Source: Motilibacter aurantiacus
GTDB taxonomy: Bacteria > Actinomycetota > Actinomycetes > Motilibacterales > Motilibacteraceae
Direction of reading: 5' to 3'
Assembly (NCBI RefSeq): GCF_011250645.1
Contig: NZ_JAANNO010000007.1
Span: forward strand, 70,635 to 134,634
DNA: 64,000 nt
Below the pieces are notes generated by a model that saw nothing but the letters and a program-made list of their open reading frames with translations, did no database searches and was not told where the DNA came from. This document shows positions 40,723 to 50,451 of the stretch, piece after piece; within the stretch, counting starts at the first letter, position 1; each line of letters starts with the position of its first letter. A program made the position numbers and the translations under genes.

Positions 40723-41589
40723 CTACTCGGCCTCGCCCATCACGAGCCCCTCGATCGTGTGCTTCTGGCTGATCGGCGTCAGCTGGTCGACGATCGGGCA
40801 GACGAGGTGGTCGCGCACGCTCTGCGGCAGCTGCTCCCAGTAGTCCCGGGTGACCGCGAGGTCGTGGTGCTCGGCGTTGCCGGCGCCGGGCGCGTCGACG
40901 CCGATGACGAGCACCGGCCGTGACTTCTGCGAGAAGTTCTTCGTGCCCCGGTGGATCGTCAGCGCCGACCGCGCGGAGATGTCGCCCATCTGCGGGTACT
41001 TGCGGACGGCCCGCTCCTCGTAGCGCGGGTAGTACGGCTTGGGCGGGAACATCTCGTGCCCGAAGTCCTCGGACCAGTCCCACTGCGTGCCCGGCGCGAT
41101 CTCGAACGGCCCCATGTCCTGCTCGGTGTCGACCGCCGTGAGGTTGAAGGCGAGGCTCGTCAGCCGGCCCTCGCGGCGGGTCGTCTCGGGCATCGGGAAG
41201 TCGCGGTGCCACGGCTGGTTGACCGCGCCGGCGAACGGGATGTCGAAGCCGACCTCGACGATCTGGTAGTCCGGGCCGAGCACCGACGCGCAGACCTTGC
41301 CGAACCACGGGTGGTCCACGATCTCGACGAACCCGCGCAGCTGCTCCGGGTGGATCTCGACGTACCAGCGCTTGGGCCCGCGGCCGACGGCGCCGTTGGG
41401 GCGGCTGCGCGCCTCCTCGAAGGCGGCCTCGATGTCCTCGCGCATCCGCTCGGCGAACTCCCGGCTGAAGGCGCCCTTCTTGGCCGTGATGCCGTCGGTG
41501 TAGAGCGCGTGGACGATGCTCACCGCCTCCTCGTCCGCGTTCGGCGGCAGGGGCAGCACGTCGGTGTCGCGCACGGCGGTGACGATCAC
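40723..41589 (-). CDS. Phytanoyl-CoA dioxygenase (PhyH)-family oxygenase
   Basis: A 288-aa Fe(II)/2-oxoglutarate-dependent oxygenase. The metal triad is visible as HxD in PWHRDFPMPE and the distal His in LTIHRGTKNF, with a 2-oxoglutarate-binding Arg in SRPVLVIG. Family members hydroxylate lipids or small metabolites, including ectoine-like and secondary metabolites; the substrate is unknown. The start is GTG 41589 after GAGGAGGA. It is divergent from a LacI regulator across a 31-bp palindrome and is probably its target. Confidence 0.9.
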   Translation of the reverse strand: MIVTAVRDTDVLPLPPNADEEAVSIVHALYTDGITAKKGAFSREFAERMREDIEAAFEEARSRPNGAVGRGPKRWYVEIHPEQLRGFVEIVDHPWFGKVCASVLGPDYQIVEVGFDIPFAGAVNQPWHRDFPMPETTRREGRLTSLAFNLTAVDTEQDMGPFEIAPGTQWDWSEDFGHEMFPPKPYYPRYEERAVRKYPQMGDISARSALTIHRGTKNFSQKSRPVLVIGVDAPGAGNAEHHDLAVTRDYWEQLPQSVRDHLVCPIVDQLTPISQKHTIEGLVMGEAE

Positions 41590-41621
41590 GGGTCACTCCT
41601 CCTCGGGCTGGGGTGACTCAA

Positions 41622-41652
41622 CCTTGCCACGTGGCATTGCCACGTGGCAAGG
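41622..41652. promoter_or_regulatory. 31-bp perfect palindromic operator, two TGCCACGTGGCA boxes
   Basis: The arms CCTTGCCACGTGGCA (41622-41636) and TGCCACGTGGCAAGG (41638-41652) are perfect complements around a single T. Each arm also contains the 12-bp palindrome TGCCACGTGGCA with a central CG, as in LacI-family operators. It is 33 bp before the PhyH start and 74 bp before the LacI start. Confidence 0.9.
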
Positions 41653-41725
41653 TCTGTTACCGGGTCGTTGCCGACGCGCCTGGCACGATGGGCCCGAACG
41701 CTCGGACGAGCCCGGAGGAGGCGGC

Positions 41726-42796
41726 GTGGCGGTGAGCATGCGCGACGTCGCGGCCCGCGCCGGCGTCTCGCCCCGCACGGTCTCGAACGTCGTCAACGAC
41801 GCCCCGTACGTCGCGGCCGGCACCCGCGCCCGCGTCGAGCAGGCGATGGCCGAGCTCGGCTTCCGCCCGAACGCCGCAGCGCGCAGCCTGCGCCGCGGCC
41901 GCTCCGGGCTGGTCGCGCTCGTCGTCCCCGAGCTCGACTCGCCCTACTTCTCCGCCCTGGCGGCCCGGCTCAGCGAGGCGTGCGCGGAGCGCGGCTGGAC
42001 CCTGCTCGTGGAGCAGTCCCACGGCGACCCCGAGCGGGAGCGCCGGCTCCTCGACGGGGTGCGCGACCAGCAGGTCGACGGCGTCTTCTTCAGCCCCTGG
42101 GGGCTGAGCACGGACGAGCTGCGCGAGCGCCGGGACCCCACACCGCTCGTGCTGCTCGGCGAGCAGGGCGACGTGTCCGTCGCCGACCACGTCGTGATCG
42201 ACAACGAGGCCGCCGCCTTCGAGGCGACGGCACACCTGCTGTCCACGGGGAGGCGCCGCATCGCCGCGGTGGGCGCCAGGTCTCCCGTGGGCCGGGAGAC
42301 GGTACGCCTGCGCCGGGCCGGCTGGGCGCGTGCCCACGCGGCGGCCGGGCTCGCCCCCGACCCCTCGCTCGAGGTGCCCGTGGACTCCCTGCACCGGGCG
42401 GCGGGCGCCGCTGCCGCCGCCCGGCTCCTGGACGAGGGGGTGCAGGCCGACGGGCTCTTCTGCTTCACCGACGAGCTGGCCCTGGGGGCGATGCACGCAC
42501 TGCTCGCCCGGGGCGTGCGCGTTCCCGCCGACGTCGCCGTGGTCGGCTTCGACGACATCGAGGACGGCAGGTACGCGACCCCCAGCCTCACAACCGTCTC
42601 CCCGGACCTTCCCGCGCTCGTCCGCGGCGCTGCCGCCTGCCTCGCCGACAGGCTCCCGGTGGAGCGCGGCCGCCCCGGCCCTGAGGACGGGCCCGCGGGG
42701 CACCGCGCGGTGCACACGCCGCACCGGCTCGTCGTCCGAGGCTCCAGCGGGGGCACGGCGGCCGTCGACGGGGCACGTCCCGAGCGCCTACCCTGA
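41726..42796 (+). CDS. LacI-family transcriptional regulator
   Basis: A 356-aa repressor. The helix-turn-helix is MRDVAARAGVSPRTVSNVVN, followed by hinge helix LGFRPNAAARSLRRGRS and an effector-binding domain ending in DVAVVGFDDIEDGRYATPSL and TTVSPD. GGAGGAGG precedes the GTG at 41726; GTG 41732 and ATG 41738 are also in frame. It should bind the adjacent 31-bp palindrome and control the divergent PhyH-family gene, possibly sensing its substrate. The last about 40 residues are low complexity. Confidence 0.92.
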   Translation: MAVSMRDVAARAGVSPRTVSNVVNDAPYVAAGTRARVEQAMAELGFRPNAAARSLRRGRSGLVALVVPELDSPYFSALAARLSEACAERGWTLLVEQSHGDPERERRLLDGVRDQQVDGVFFSPWGLSTDELRERRDPTPLVLLGEQGDVSVADHVVIDNEAAAFEATAHLLSTGRRRIAAVGARSPVGRETVRLRRAGWARAHAAAGLAPDPSLEVPVDSLHRAAGAAAAARLLDEGVQADGLFCFTDELALGAMHALLARGVRVPADVAVVGFDDIEDGRYATPSLTTVSPDLPALVRGAAACLADRLPVERGRPGPEDGPAGHRAVHTPHRLVVRGSSGGTAAVDGARPERLP

Positions 42797-42958
42797 AGCT
42801 CTGCGCCGCCTGCGGGCGGCGAATCGGCGTTGAGCAGTGACGCGGTCCGTGGGTCGAGCGGAACTCGACCTGAGCAGGCACCGGCGGACGGCTGGTGCTC
42901 CTCCCGGTCGTCCGACGCCATCGACGGCGGCCGGCCTCCCCGTGAAAGCAGTCGCCGC

Positions 42959-43732
42959 ATGGCCTCCGACCGCTCGTTGGACGAGATCCTCCACACCGCC
43001 GCCCCCGACCCTCGCCCGGAGCAGCGGGCACACCGGCTCGATCCCACCGAGGCGCTGGCCGAGCTCGCCAGGATCGACCTGCGAACGGCGGACCTGCCGG
43101 CGGTGCTGCAGCGCATCGCCGAGCTGGCGCAGCGGACGCTCCCGGGCGCGGACGAGGTCTCGGTCAGCCTCCTCGCTGATCGCACGCGGGAGGCCGCCAC
43201 GCCCGCCTACACCGGCCAGCTGGCGCTGGAGGCGGACGAGCAGCAGTACGGCGAGGGCGAGGGCCCGTGCATCGAAGCGGCGACCACGGGCACGACCGTC
43301 CTGGTCGACGACATCACCGCCGAGACGCGGTGGCCGGGTTACGTCCCGGACGCAGCCCGCGTGGGGGTCGGCAGCTCGCTGTCGGTCCCGCTGCCGGTGC
43401 AGGAAACGGTCAACGGGGCGCTCAACGTGTACTCCCGGACGGCTCACGCCTTCGACGAGCAGGCCGTCGAGCTCGCGACCTCGTTCGCCGGCTACGCGGC
43501 GATCGCCGTCGCCAACTCCCGGCTCTACGAGACCACCGCGGCCGTCGCCCGCCAGCTGCAGGAGGCGATGGAGTCCCGCGCCGTGATCGAGCAGGCCAAG
43601 GGCCTGATCATGGGGCAGCGGCGCTGTAGCTCCGACGAGGCGTTCCAGCTGCTGGTGAGCGCCTCCAGCCGCAGCAACCGCAAGCTGCGCGACATCGCCG
43701 CCGAGCTGATCGCGACCACCCAGCGGCGCTGA
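42959..43732 (+). CDS. GAF-ANTAR RNA-binding regulator
   Basis: A 257-aa protein with a GAF domain (about 40-185, including GEGEGPCIEAATTGTTVLVD) and a C-terminal ANTAR domain (about 195-250) with AVIEQAKGLIMGQRRCSSDE and the AFQLLVSASSRSNRKLRDIA continuation. ANTAR domains bind paired hexanucleotide-loop hairpins in RNA and suppress termination. It has no receiver domain, so a small molecule or redox signal at the GAF domain is likely. I chose the ATG at 42959; the frame is open upstream. A second ANTAR gene follows after 70 bp. Confidence 0.9.
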   Translation: MASDRSLDEILHTAAPDPRPEQRAHRLDPTEALAELARIDLRTADLPAVLQRIAELAQRTLPGADEVSVSLLADRTREAATPAYTGQLALEADEQQYGEGEGPCIEAATTGTTVLVDDITAETRWPGYVPDAARVGVGSSLSVPLPVQETVNGALNVYSRTAHAFDEQAVELATSFAGYAAIAVANSRLYETTAAVARQLQEAMESRAVIEQAKGLIMGQRRCSSDEAFQLLVSASSRSNRKLRDIAAELIATTQRR

Positions 43733-43802
43733 TCGAAGGCGTGCGTGCATCGCGGGCCGGCCGCTCCGGGCGTGGCCGGGGCCCCTTCGCTAGCGTGACG
43801 CC

Positions 43803-44492
43803 ATGAACGCCGGGGGCGACTTGAGGGCGTGGCAGGAGCGCCTGGACCTGCTCGAGGCCGAGCTGATCGCGCGGGCGGCGCAGGCCGCCGACGCCGGGGA
43901 CTGGACGCCACGCGAGCTCGCGGCGCTCGCCGACGAGCTGGACGAGCTGGCGGACCAGCGGGACCGGCTGGCCGACGCGAAGGACACGGCCGCGCTCCGG
44001 CGCGACGAGGCCGCCGAGGCCCGGGAGGGCACGGCCACCGGGCGCGACCGCGCGGCCCGCGAGCGGGGCCAGGACACCGACGAGGGCTTCCCGGACCGCT
44101 TCCTGTCCGCCCGGGACCGGGACGAGGCGCTGTCGGACCGGGTCGAGTCCCACGCCGAGCGGCGGTCCGCGCAGGAGGACCGCCACCGCAGCGCGGCCGC
44201 CCGCGCCCGTGCCGCCGGCGACCGGGACGCCGCCGACCGGGCGGCCACCGCCTCCGCCGCCGAGCTGTCCGGGCTGCGCGACGCCCTGGCCTCGCGGCAC
44301 GTGATCGGCCTGGCCCAGGGCATTCTCATGGAGCGGCACGGCCTCGACGCCGACCAGGCGTTCCGGATGCTCGTCGAGCTGTCCTCGCACACCAACACCA
44401 AGCTGCGCGACGTCGCCGCGCAGCTCGCCCACCACCCGCAGCGACGGCCCGCCCCCAGGGCAAGCGGTGCGGGGGCCGTCCGGCCGGGGTAG
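43803..44492 (+). CDS. Charged coiled-coil ANTAR protein
   Basis: A 229-aa protein. Residues about 1-165 are extremely rich in Arg, Asp, Glu and Ala and predicted as long coiled coil (LADELDELADQRDRLADAKD, RDRAARERGQ, SARDRDEALSDRVE). Residues about 160-215 form an ANTAR domain with ASRHVIGLAQGILMERHGLD and MLVELSSHTNTKLRDVAAQL. There is no GAF or receiver domain. ATG 43803 is clear. It is in the same direction as the GAF-ANTAR gene 70 bp upstream and could share its transcript. Function unknown. Confidence 0.85.
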   Translation: MNAGGDLRAWQERLDLLEAELIARAAQAADAGDWTPRELAALADELDELADQRDRLADAKDTAALRRDEAAEAREGTATGRDRAARERGQDTDEGFPDRFLSARDRDEALSDRVESHAERRSAQEDRHRSAAARARAAGDRDAADRAATASAAELSGLRDALASRHVIGLAQGILMERHGLDADQAFRMLVELSSHTNTKLRDVAAQLAHHPQRRPAPRASGAGAVRPG

Positions 44493-44604
44493 CACCGGGG
44501 GGTGACGCCGCCCGCAACGGGTACCGGGAAGTCGCCCCGGCCCGCCGGACGGGGTGACGGCGCGGGGGCGCGCAGCGTGCTCGGAACCGACGGAAGGACC
44601 TCCT

Positions 44605-45558
<954 letters not shown>

Positions 45559-45674
45559 GGCCGCGCGCCTCGCTCGTCGGGGCGGCTGTCGTTGCCGGGC
45601 GGCGTACGGGCGCCCGTCCTCGACCGCCGGCGAAGCTCAGGCGGCGAACGGCGGGAGCGCAGCGGCCATCCGGC

Positions 45675-46031
45675 TCAGTCCCGCAGCAGCAGGGTGTAGA
45701 GCCGAGCGATGCGCCCGTCCGCGACGAGAGCGATGTCGATGCCGCGGACGACCGGCGGCTCCCCCGCGGGCCCGAGGCCCCACGCCTGGTAGCCCAGGTC
45801 GCTGCTCTCGTACGCCTCGCCCATCGGGCTGAAGACGAAGCCAAGCGCGTCGTCGAGGACCTTCTGCGCCTTCGCGTCCACGGCGGCGTGGCCGGTGACG
45901 GTGCCCTCGGGATCGGAGAACGCGACGTCCGGCGCGTACGTCCGGGCGATCGCCGCCCGGCGCCGCTCGGGGTCGCGCTCGTCGAAGACCTCGAGCAGGT
46001 TGGCCCGCATCAGGTCGGTGGTGTCGCTCAT
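45675..46031 (-). CDS. SnoaL/NTF2-like protein
   Basis: A 118-aa single-domain protein of the nuclear-transport-factor-2-like fold. Features are ARTYAPDVAFSDPEGTVTGH, then AWGLGPAGEPPVVRGIDIAL and VADGRIARLYTLL. Members include ketosteroid-isomerase-like enzymes, small-molecule binders and hydrolases; catalytic Asp residues typical of polyketide cyclases are not obvious here. The ATG at 46031 gives the typical length. The gene stands alone, convergent with the DUF808 gene. Confidence 0.85.
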   Translation of the reverse strand: MSDTTDLMRANLLEVFDERDPERRRAAIARTYAPDVAFSDPEGTVTGHAAVDAKAQKVLDDALGFVFSPMGEAYESSDLGYQAWGLGPAGEPPVVRGIDIALVADGRIARLYTLLLRD

Positions 46032-46202
46032 CGCACGCTCCCGTCGGCAGTGTCACGGCCCGGCGACGGCGGCGGGCAGGCGGGGCGAGGCTAGGAGCCC
46101 GGCCGAGGGCACGTCAACGCCCTCCGGCGGGCGGGGCGTACCCCTGGCCCATCGGTGGAAGGGGACGGGCGACCCATTTCTGCCTACCAGAAGGGACGAC
46201 CC

Positions 46203-46760
46203 ATGCCGAGCACCACCTCGCACCGCCCGCTTCTGCTCCCCCTCGCCGGCGCCGCCGCGCTCACCCTGGCCGCCGGGATCGCCGCCCCCGCCGCCACGGC
46301 CGCCGACCGCGTCCGCGAGCGCGGCGACGTCGTCCGCTACGACACCGCCCTCGTCCCCGAGGACGCCCGCGCCCGGGTCACCGCGACGTACGACCGCAAG
46401 GGCGGGACCGAGGTCGTGCTGCGCGTCCGCGGCCTGCTGCCCGACCGTGAGTACGGCGCGCACGTGCACGTCAACGCGTGCGGCGCGACGGGCGCGGCCG
46501 CCGGCCCGCACTACCAGTACGTGGTGGACCCGGTGCAGCCGTCGGTCGACCCGGCGTACGCCAACCCGGAGAACGAGATCTGGCTGGACTTCACCACGGA
46601 CGCGCGCGGCAACGCGGTCGCCCGGGCGGAGGTCGACTGGCAGTTTCCGGCGAACCGCCGCGCCGGCTCGGTGGTCATCCACGCGGAGCACACCTCGACC
46701 GAGCCGGGCATGGCCGGCATGGCGGGCGCGCGCGTCGGCTGCGTGACCGCCCCCTTCTGA
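46203..46760 (+). CDS. Secreted Cu/Zn superoxide dismutase-like protein, zinc site missing
   Basis: A 185-aa exported protein: signal peptide about 1-33 (LLLPLAGAAALTLAAGIAAP, cut after ATAA), then an SOD-like beta barrel. The copper ligands are visible as HVH in EYGAHVHVNACG, His in GPHYQY and His in VVIHAEH, and two Cys (NACG and GARVGC) can form the conserved disulfide. The zinc loop with its His/Asp ligands is absent; a shorter Pro/Asp-rich segment replaces it. Zinc-less copper SODs exist in mycobacteria, but dismutase activity is unproven. ATG 46203 follows GAAGGGA. Confidence 0.8.
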   Translation: MPSTTSHRPLLLPLAGAAALTLAAGIAAPAATAADRVRERGDVVRYDTALVPEDARARVTATYDRKGGTEVVLRVRGLLPDREYGAHVHVNACGATGAAAGPHYQYVVDPVQPSVDPAYANPENEIWLDFTTDARGNAVARAEVDWQFPANRRAGSVVIHAEHTSTEPGMAGMAGARVGCVTAPF

Positions 46761-46770
46761 GCGGAAGGGG

Positions 46771-46818
46771 GGACGTGGAGCGCCGGCCGCGTCAGGGCAC
46801 GGCCGGCGCTCCACGTCC
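46771..46818. terminator. Terminator hairpin beyond the SOD-like gene
   Basis: Perfect 18-bp arms GGACGTGGAGCGCCGGCC (46771-46788) and GGCCGGCGCTCCACGTCC (46801-46818) with a 12-nt loop, 10 bp past the stop codon. The inner part GTGGAGCGCCGGCCG is nearly the same stem as at 40666-40703. Confidence 0.9.
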
Positions 46819-46891
46819 CGTGCTCGAGCCCGGCCGAGGGGGGTCGGCACCGGCTCGAAGAGCACCCGGCGTGCGCTCCGGTGCGCAGAAG

Positions 46892-48169
46892 CTAGCGGAC
46901 GTCGGCGCCGGCCGCGCACTTTTCGACAACCGCGGTGGCAGAACCGTCGCCCGGCCCGGCCCGCCGCCGGGCCGGGCGCACCACCAGCAGGTGCAGCGCC
47001 ACGATCAGCAGCACCGAGCCGGCGGTGTACGAGGACTGCAGCAGCCGCGCCCACGCCTGCGGGACGTCGGGGTCGTAGAGCAGCCGCGCCCCGCGCCAGG
47101 GCAGGTCGAGCGGCGTGGAGAAGAGCGCCCACACCGCGACGGCCGCACCGACGCGTACGCGGGAGCGGGCGTCGCCGGCCAGGGCCAGCAGCCCGGGGAC
47201 GACCCACACCAGGTGGTGCAGCCAGGCGACGGGCGAGAGCAGCACGGTCAGCACGCCCACGACGGCGACCGCCGCGACGTCCTCGCCGGCGCGCGCCGCC
47301 CGGGCGGCCACCCACAGCCCGTAGACGGCGACGACCACGGTGACGGCCGCCCAGAGCAGCGACCCCGCCGCGCCGTCCGGCCCGAGCCGGGCGCCGAGGC
47401 CGGTGATCGAGCCGTTGTAGGTGCCGGCGGTCACGCCGATGCGCTCGGTGTCGAAGAGTGCCGTCCCCCAGTACGCCACCGACTCCTGCGGCAGCACGAG
47501 GGCCGCGCCGGTCGTCGCCCCAGCGGCTGCGGCCAGCGCCACGAACGCGGCCCGCCACCGGCCGGCCAGCCACAGGTGGACCAGGAACAGCCCGGGGGTC
47601 AGCTTCAGCGCCGCCGACAGCCCGACCAGCAGGCCCTGGGGCCACCGGCCGCGCACGGCGTTGTCCAGCAGGCAGAGCGTCGTCAGCAGGATGCCGACCT
47701 GGCCGAAGAAGAGCCCGTCGGAGACCGGGAGCATCCAGCACGCCGCCGAGGCCAGCGCCGCCAGCACCACCGGCGCCGCGGGGCCGCAGCGGGCGAGGAG
47801 CGGCCGGGCCGACACCGCGCAGATGACGACGACGAGCGCGACCTGCAGGGCGGCCCACAGCGCCTGCGCCACGCCGAAGGGGACGAGCCCCAGCGGCAGC
47901 GCGACGAGCGCGGCGAACGGCGGATAGGTGAAGGGCAGCAGGTTGGGCACGTCGGTGACGTAGGAGTACAGCGGGCGCCCGGTCAGCAGCGACACCCCGG
48001 CGGCGCGGTAGACCTCGAGGTCGACGTTGCGCTGCCAGGCCGGCACGTCGAGCGCCTCGACCAGCGCCGGCCCCACGCCGAGCGCGAGGACGGCGGCGCC
48101 GAGGAGCCACCAGGGCCACGGAGCCGACCACGTCGCCGCTCGTCGCGCGGACCGGACCCCCGTTGCCAT
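46892..48169 (-). CDS. GT87-family polyprenol-phosphate mannosyltransferase
   Basis: A 425-aa integral membrane glycosyltransferase with about ten or eleven helices (GT-C fold). The conserved Asp lies in the first outer loop, in QRNVDLEVYRAAGVSLLTGR, followed by LLPFTYPPFAALVALPLGL, and LSPVAWLHHLVWVVPGLL near the C-terminus. The mycobacterial relatives add mannose to phosphatidylinositol mannosides, lipomannan or arabinan. It probably uses a polyprenyl-phosphate sugar and builds a surface glycan. ATG 48169. It is divergent from the membrane protein gene at 48205, with 35 bp between starts. Confidence 0.9.
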   Translation of the reverse strand: MATGVRSARRAATWSAPWPWWLLGAAVLALGVGPALVEALDVPAWQRNVDLEVYRAAGVSLLTGRPLYSYVTDVPNLLPFTYPPFAALVALPLGLVPFGVAQALWAALQVALVVVICAVSARPLLARCGPAAPVVLAALASAACWMLPVSDGLFFGQVGILLTTLCLLDNAVRGRWPQGLLVGLSAALKLTPGLFLVHLWLAGRWRAAFVALAAAAGATTGAALVLPQESVAYWGTALFDTERIGVTAGTYNGSITGLGARLGPDGAAGSLLWAAVTVVVAVYGLWVAARAARAGEDVAAVAVVGVLTVLLSPVAWLHHLVWVVPGLLALAGDARSRVRVGAAVAVWALFSTPLDLPWRGARLLYDPDVPQAWARLLQSSYTAGSVLLIVALHLLVVRPARRRAGPGDGSATAVVEKCAAGADVR

Positions 48170-48204
48170 CCGGGCCAGCCTACGCAGCGGGGGAGAATGG
48201 CCCG

Positions 48205-50451
48205 ATGACCGACGGCCGCGGACGATCTGCTCGGCGGCTGGCCCGCCTCCTGCCGGCGACGGCCCTGGCGGCCCTGCCGTCGACGGCCCTGGCGGCCCTC
48301 GCGGCCCTGGCGGCCCTGGCGCTGCCGGCCGGCCCGGCGCGGGCGGCCGAGGCCCCCGTCGGCTTCTCCCCGGTCGTCGTGCTCGGCGCCGGCGGGCTGC
48401 GCTGGTCCGACGTCTCGCCCGAGGCCACCCCGACGCTGTGGGAGCTGGCCGGCGCGGGCGCGGTCGGCTCGCTGGTCACGCGTACGGCCCGGCCGGTCAC
48501 CTGCCCGGCCGACGGCTGGCTGACGGTCGGCGCCGGCGCCCGGGCCCAGGCCGTGGAGCACGGCGGGCGGGCGGGATCGAAGGAGACCTGTCCCACCGAC
48601 GGGGTGCGGGTGACCCCGGACGGGGAGGGCGCCCGGGTGCAGGGCTGGGACGCGATCGGGCGGCTGGACGCCAACGAGCGCTTCGACAGCCGGCCCGGGC
48701 TGCTGACCGAGGCGGCCGCGCAGGCACCGGGGACGTGCGTGGCCGCGGTCGGCCCGGACGCGGCGCCGGCGGCCGCGGACGGCGAGGGCCGGGTCGCCTT
48801 CTACGCCGGCTCCGTCGCGGACGCGACCTCGGCCGACGTGACCCGCTGCCAGCTCACCCTGGTCGACCTGGGCTCGGTCGACGCCCGGGCCGGCGACCGG
48901 GCGGCGCAGGTGGCGGCGGTCGACGCGGCGGCCGCGCGGGTGCGCGAGCTGCGCCAGGGGCCGGCCACCTGGCTGGTGCTCGGGCTGTCCGGCGACGCGA
49001 GCGGGCAGACGCACCTGGGCGTCGCCGTGCGCGCCGGCGACCTCGCCCCCGAGACGTCCCCCCGCTGGCTTGACTCCTCCTCCACCCGCCGGCAGGCGGT
49101 CGTCCAGCTGACCGACGTCACCCCCACGCTGCTCGGGCTGGTCGGCGCGCCGGTGCCTGACGAGGCGGTCGGCTCGCCGCTCGAGGCCGGCGCCCCGGCA
49201 GGAGGCCTCGCGTCGGCGGTGGGCGACCTGGTCGCGGCGGACACGGCCGAGCGCGTGGTGCGCGGGACCCAGTCGTGGTTCTGGGTGACGCTGCTCGGCC
49301 TGCAGCTCGTGGTCTACCTGCTCGCGACGCTCGTGCTGCGCCGGTCGTGGGGGGCGGCCCGCCGACGGGTGCTGACCGCGACCCGCTGGGGAGCGCTCGC
49401 CTCGGGTGCCGTGCCCGCCGCGACCTTCCTGGCCGACCTCGTGCCCTGGTGGCGGGCGGGCGCCCCCGTGCCGGTCATCGTGGCCCTCGTGGCCGGGCTC
49501 GCGGTCGCGATCGGGGCGCTGGCCGCCGCGGGTCCCTGGCGGCACCGCCCGCTCGGCCCGCCGTCCGCGGTCGCCGCCCTCACGGCCCTCGTGCTGGGCC
49601 TCGACGTCCTGCTCGGCGCGCGGCTCCAGCTCGGCAGCCTCATGGGCTACTTCCCGACCGTCGCCGGCCGGTTCTACGGCTTCGGCAACCAGGCCTTCTC
49701 GCTGTTCGCCACCGGCGCGCTCTTCGCCGCGGGCGGGCTCGCCGCCTGGCTGCTCGCCCGCTCGCCCGGCAACCGCCGGCTCGCGACGGCCCTGGTCGCC
49801 CTGGTGGGCCTGGCCGCGCTCGTCATCGACGGGGCGCCGTCGCTGGGGGCCGACGTCGGCGGCGTGCTCGCGATCCTGCCCGGCTTCGCGGTGCTCGCCC
49901 TGCTCGTCAGCGGCCGCCGGGTCTCCGTCCTCGAGCTGGCGGCCGCGCTCGGTGCGGCCGTCGTGCTGCTCGCCGTGGTCGGCGTGGCCGACGCCGCCCG
50001 CCCCGCAGGGTCGCGCACCCACCTCGGCCGCTTCGTCATCGAGGTACGCGACGGCGAGGCCGGCAGCGTCATCGCCCGCAAGCTCGGGGCCAACCTCGGG
50101 CTGCTCACCAGCACGCCGCTGACCCTGCTGCTGCCCGCCGCGATCGTGTTCGTCGTGCTGGTGCTGCGCCGCCCTGCCCGCTGGCACGCCCCCGCGCTGC
50201 AGAGCGCCTACGAGCGCGAGCCGCTGCTGCGCCCCACCCTCGCCGCGCTGCTCGTGCTGCAGGCGGTCGGCTTCGCCGTCAACGACTCCGGCGTGGCGAT
50301 CCCGGCGGTCGCGCTGATGCTGATCATCCCGTTCCTGCTCGCGGCGACCGTCCACGCCCTGGAGCTCGACGAAGCCGCTGCGCCGCCCAGCCCAGCAACG
50401 CCGCCACGGCCAGCCACCCCAGCCAGGGCGCCACGTCCCGCCGCCCCGTGA
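48205..50451 (+). CDS. Membrane protein with alkaline-phosphatase-like exported domain
   Basis: A 748-aa protein. A signal segment (about 12-48) leads to an exported domain of about 300 residues with features of the alkaline-phosphatase superfamily (VVVLGAGGLRWSDVSPEATP, PADGWLTVGAGARAQAVEHG and LTDVTPTLLGLVG), although the full metal site cannot be traced. From about 350, ten or more membrane helices follow (to about 715) and a Pro/Ala/Arg-rich tail. The protein is a type found beside mannosyltransferases in actinobacteria and is of unknown function. ATG 48205, with GGGGGAGAA upstream. The 3' end overlaps the next gene on the other strand by 128 bp. Confidence 0.8.
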   Translation: MTDGRGRSARRLARLLPATALAALPSTALAALAALAALALPAGPARAAEAPVGFSPVVVLGAGGLRWSDVSPEATPTLWELAGAGAVGSLVTRTARPVTCPADGWLTVGAGARAQAVEHGGRAGSKETCPTDGVRVTPDGEGARVQGWDAIGRLDANERFDSRPGLLTEAAAQAPGTCVAAVGPDAAPAAADGEGRVAFYAGSVADATSADVTRCQLTLVDLGSVDARAGDRAAQVAAVDAAAARVRELRQGPATWLVLGLSGDASGQTHLGVAVRAGDLAPETSPRWLDSSSTRRQAVVQLTDVTPTLLGLVGAPVPDEAVGSPLEAGAPAGGLASAVGDLVAADTAERVVRGTQSWFWVTLLGLQLVVYLLATLVLRRSWGAARRRVLTATRWGALASGAVPAATFLADLVPWWRAGAPVPVIVALVAGLAVAIGALAAAGPWRHRPLGPPSAVAALTALVLGLDVLLGARLQLGSLMGYFPTVAGRFYGFGNQAFSLFATGALFAAGGLAAWLLARSPGNRRLATALVALVGLAALVIDGAPSLGADVGGVLAILPGFAVLALLVSGRRVSVLELAAALGAAVVLLAVVGVADAARPAGSRTHLGRFVIEVRDGEAGSVIARKLGANLGLLTSTPLTLLLPAAIVFVVLVLRRPARWHAPALQSAYEREPLLRPTLAALLVLQAVGFAVNDSGVAIPAVALMLIIPFLLAATVHALELDEAAAPPSPATPPRPATPARAPRPAAP

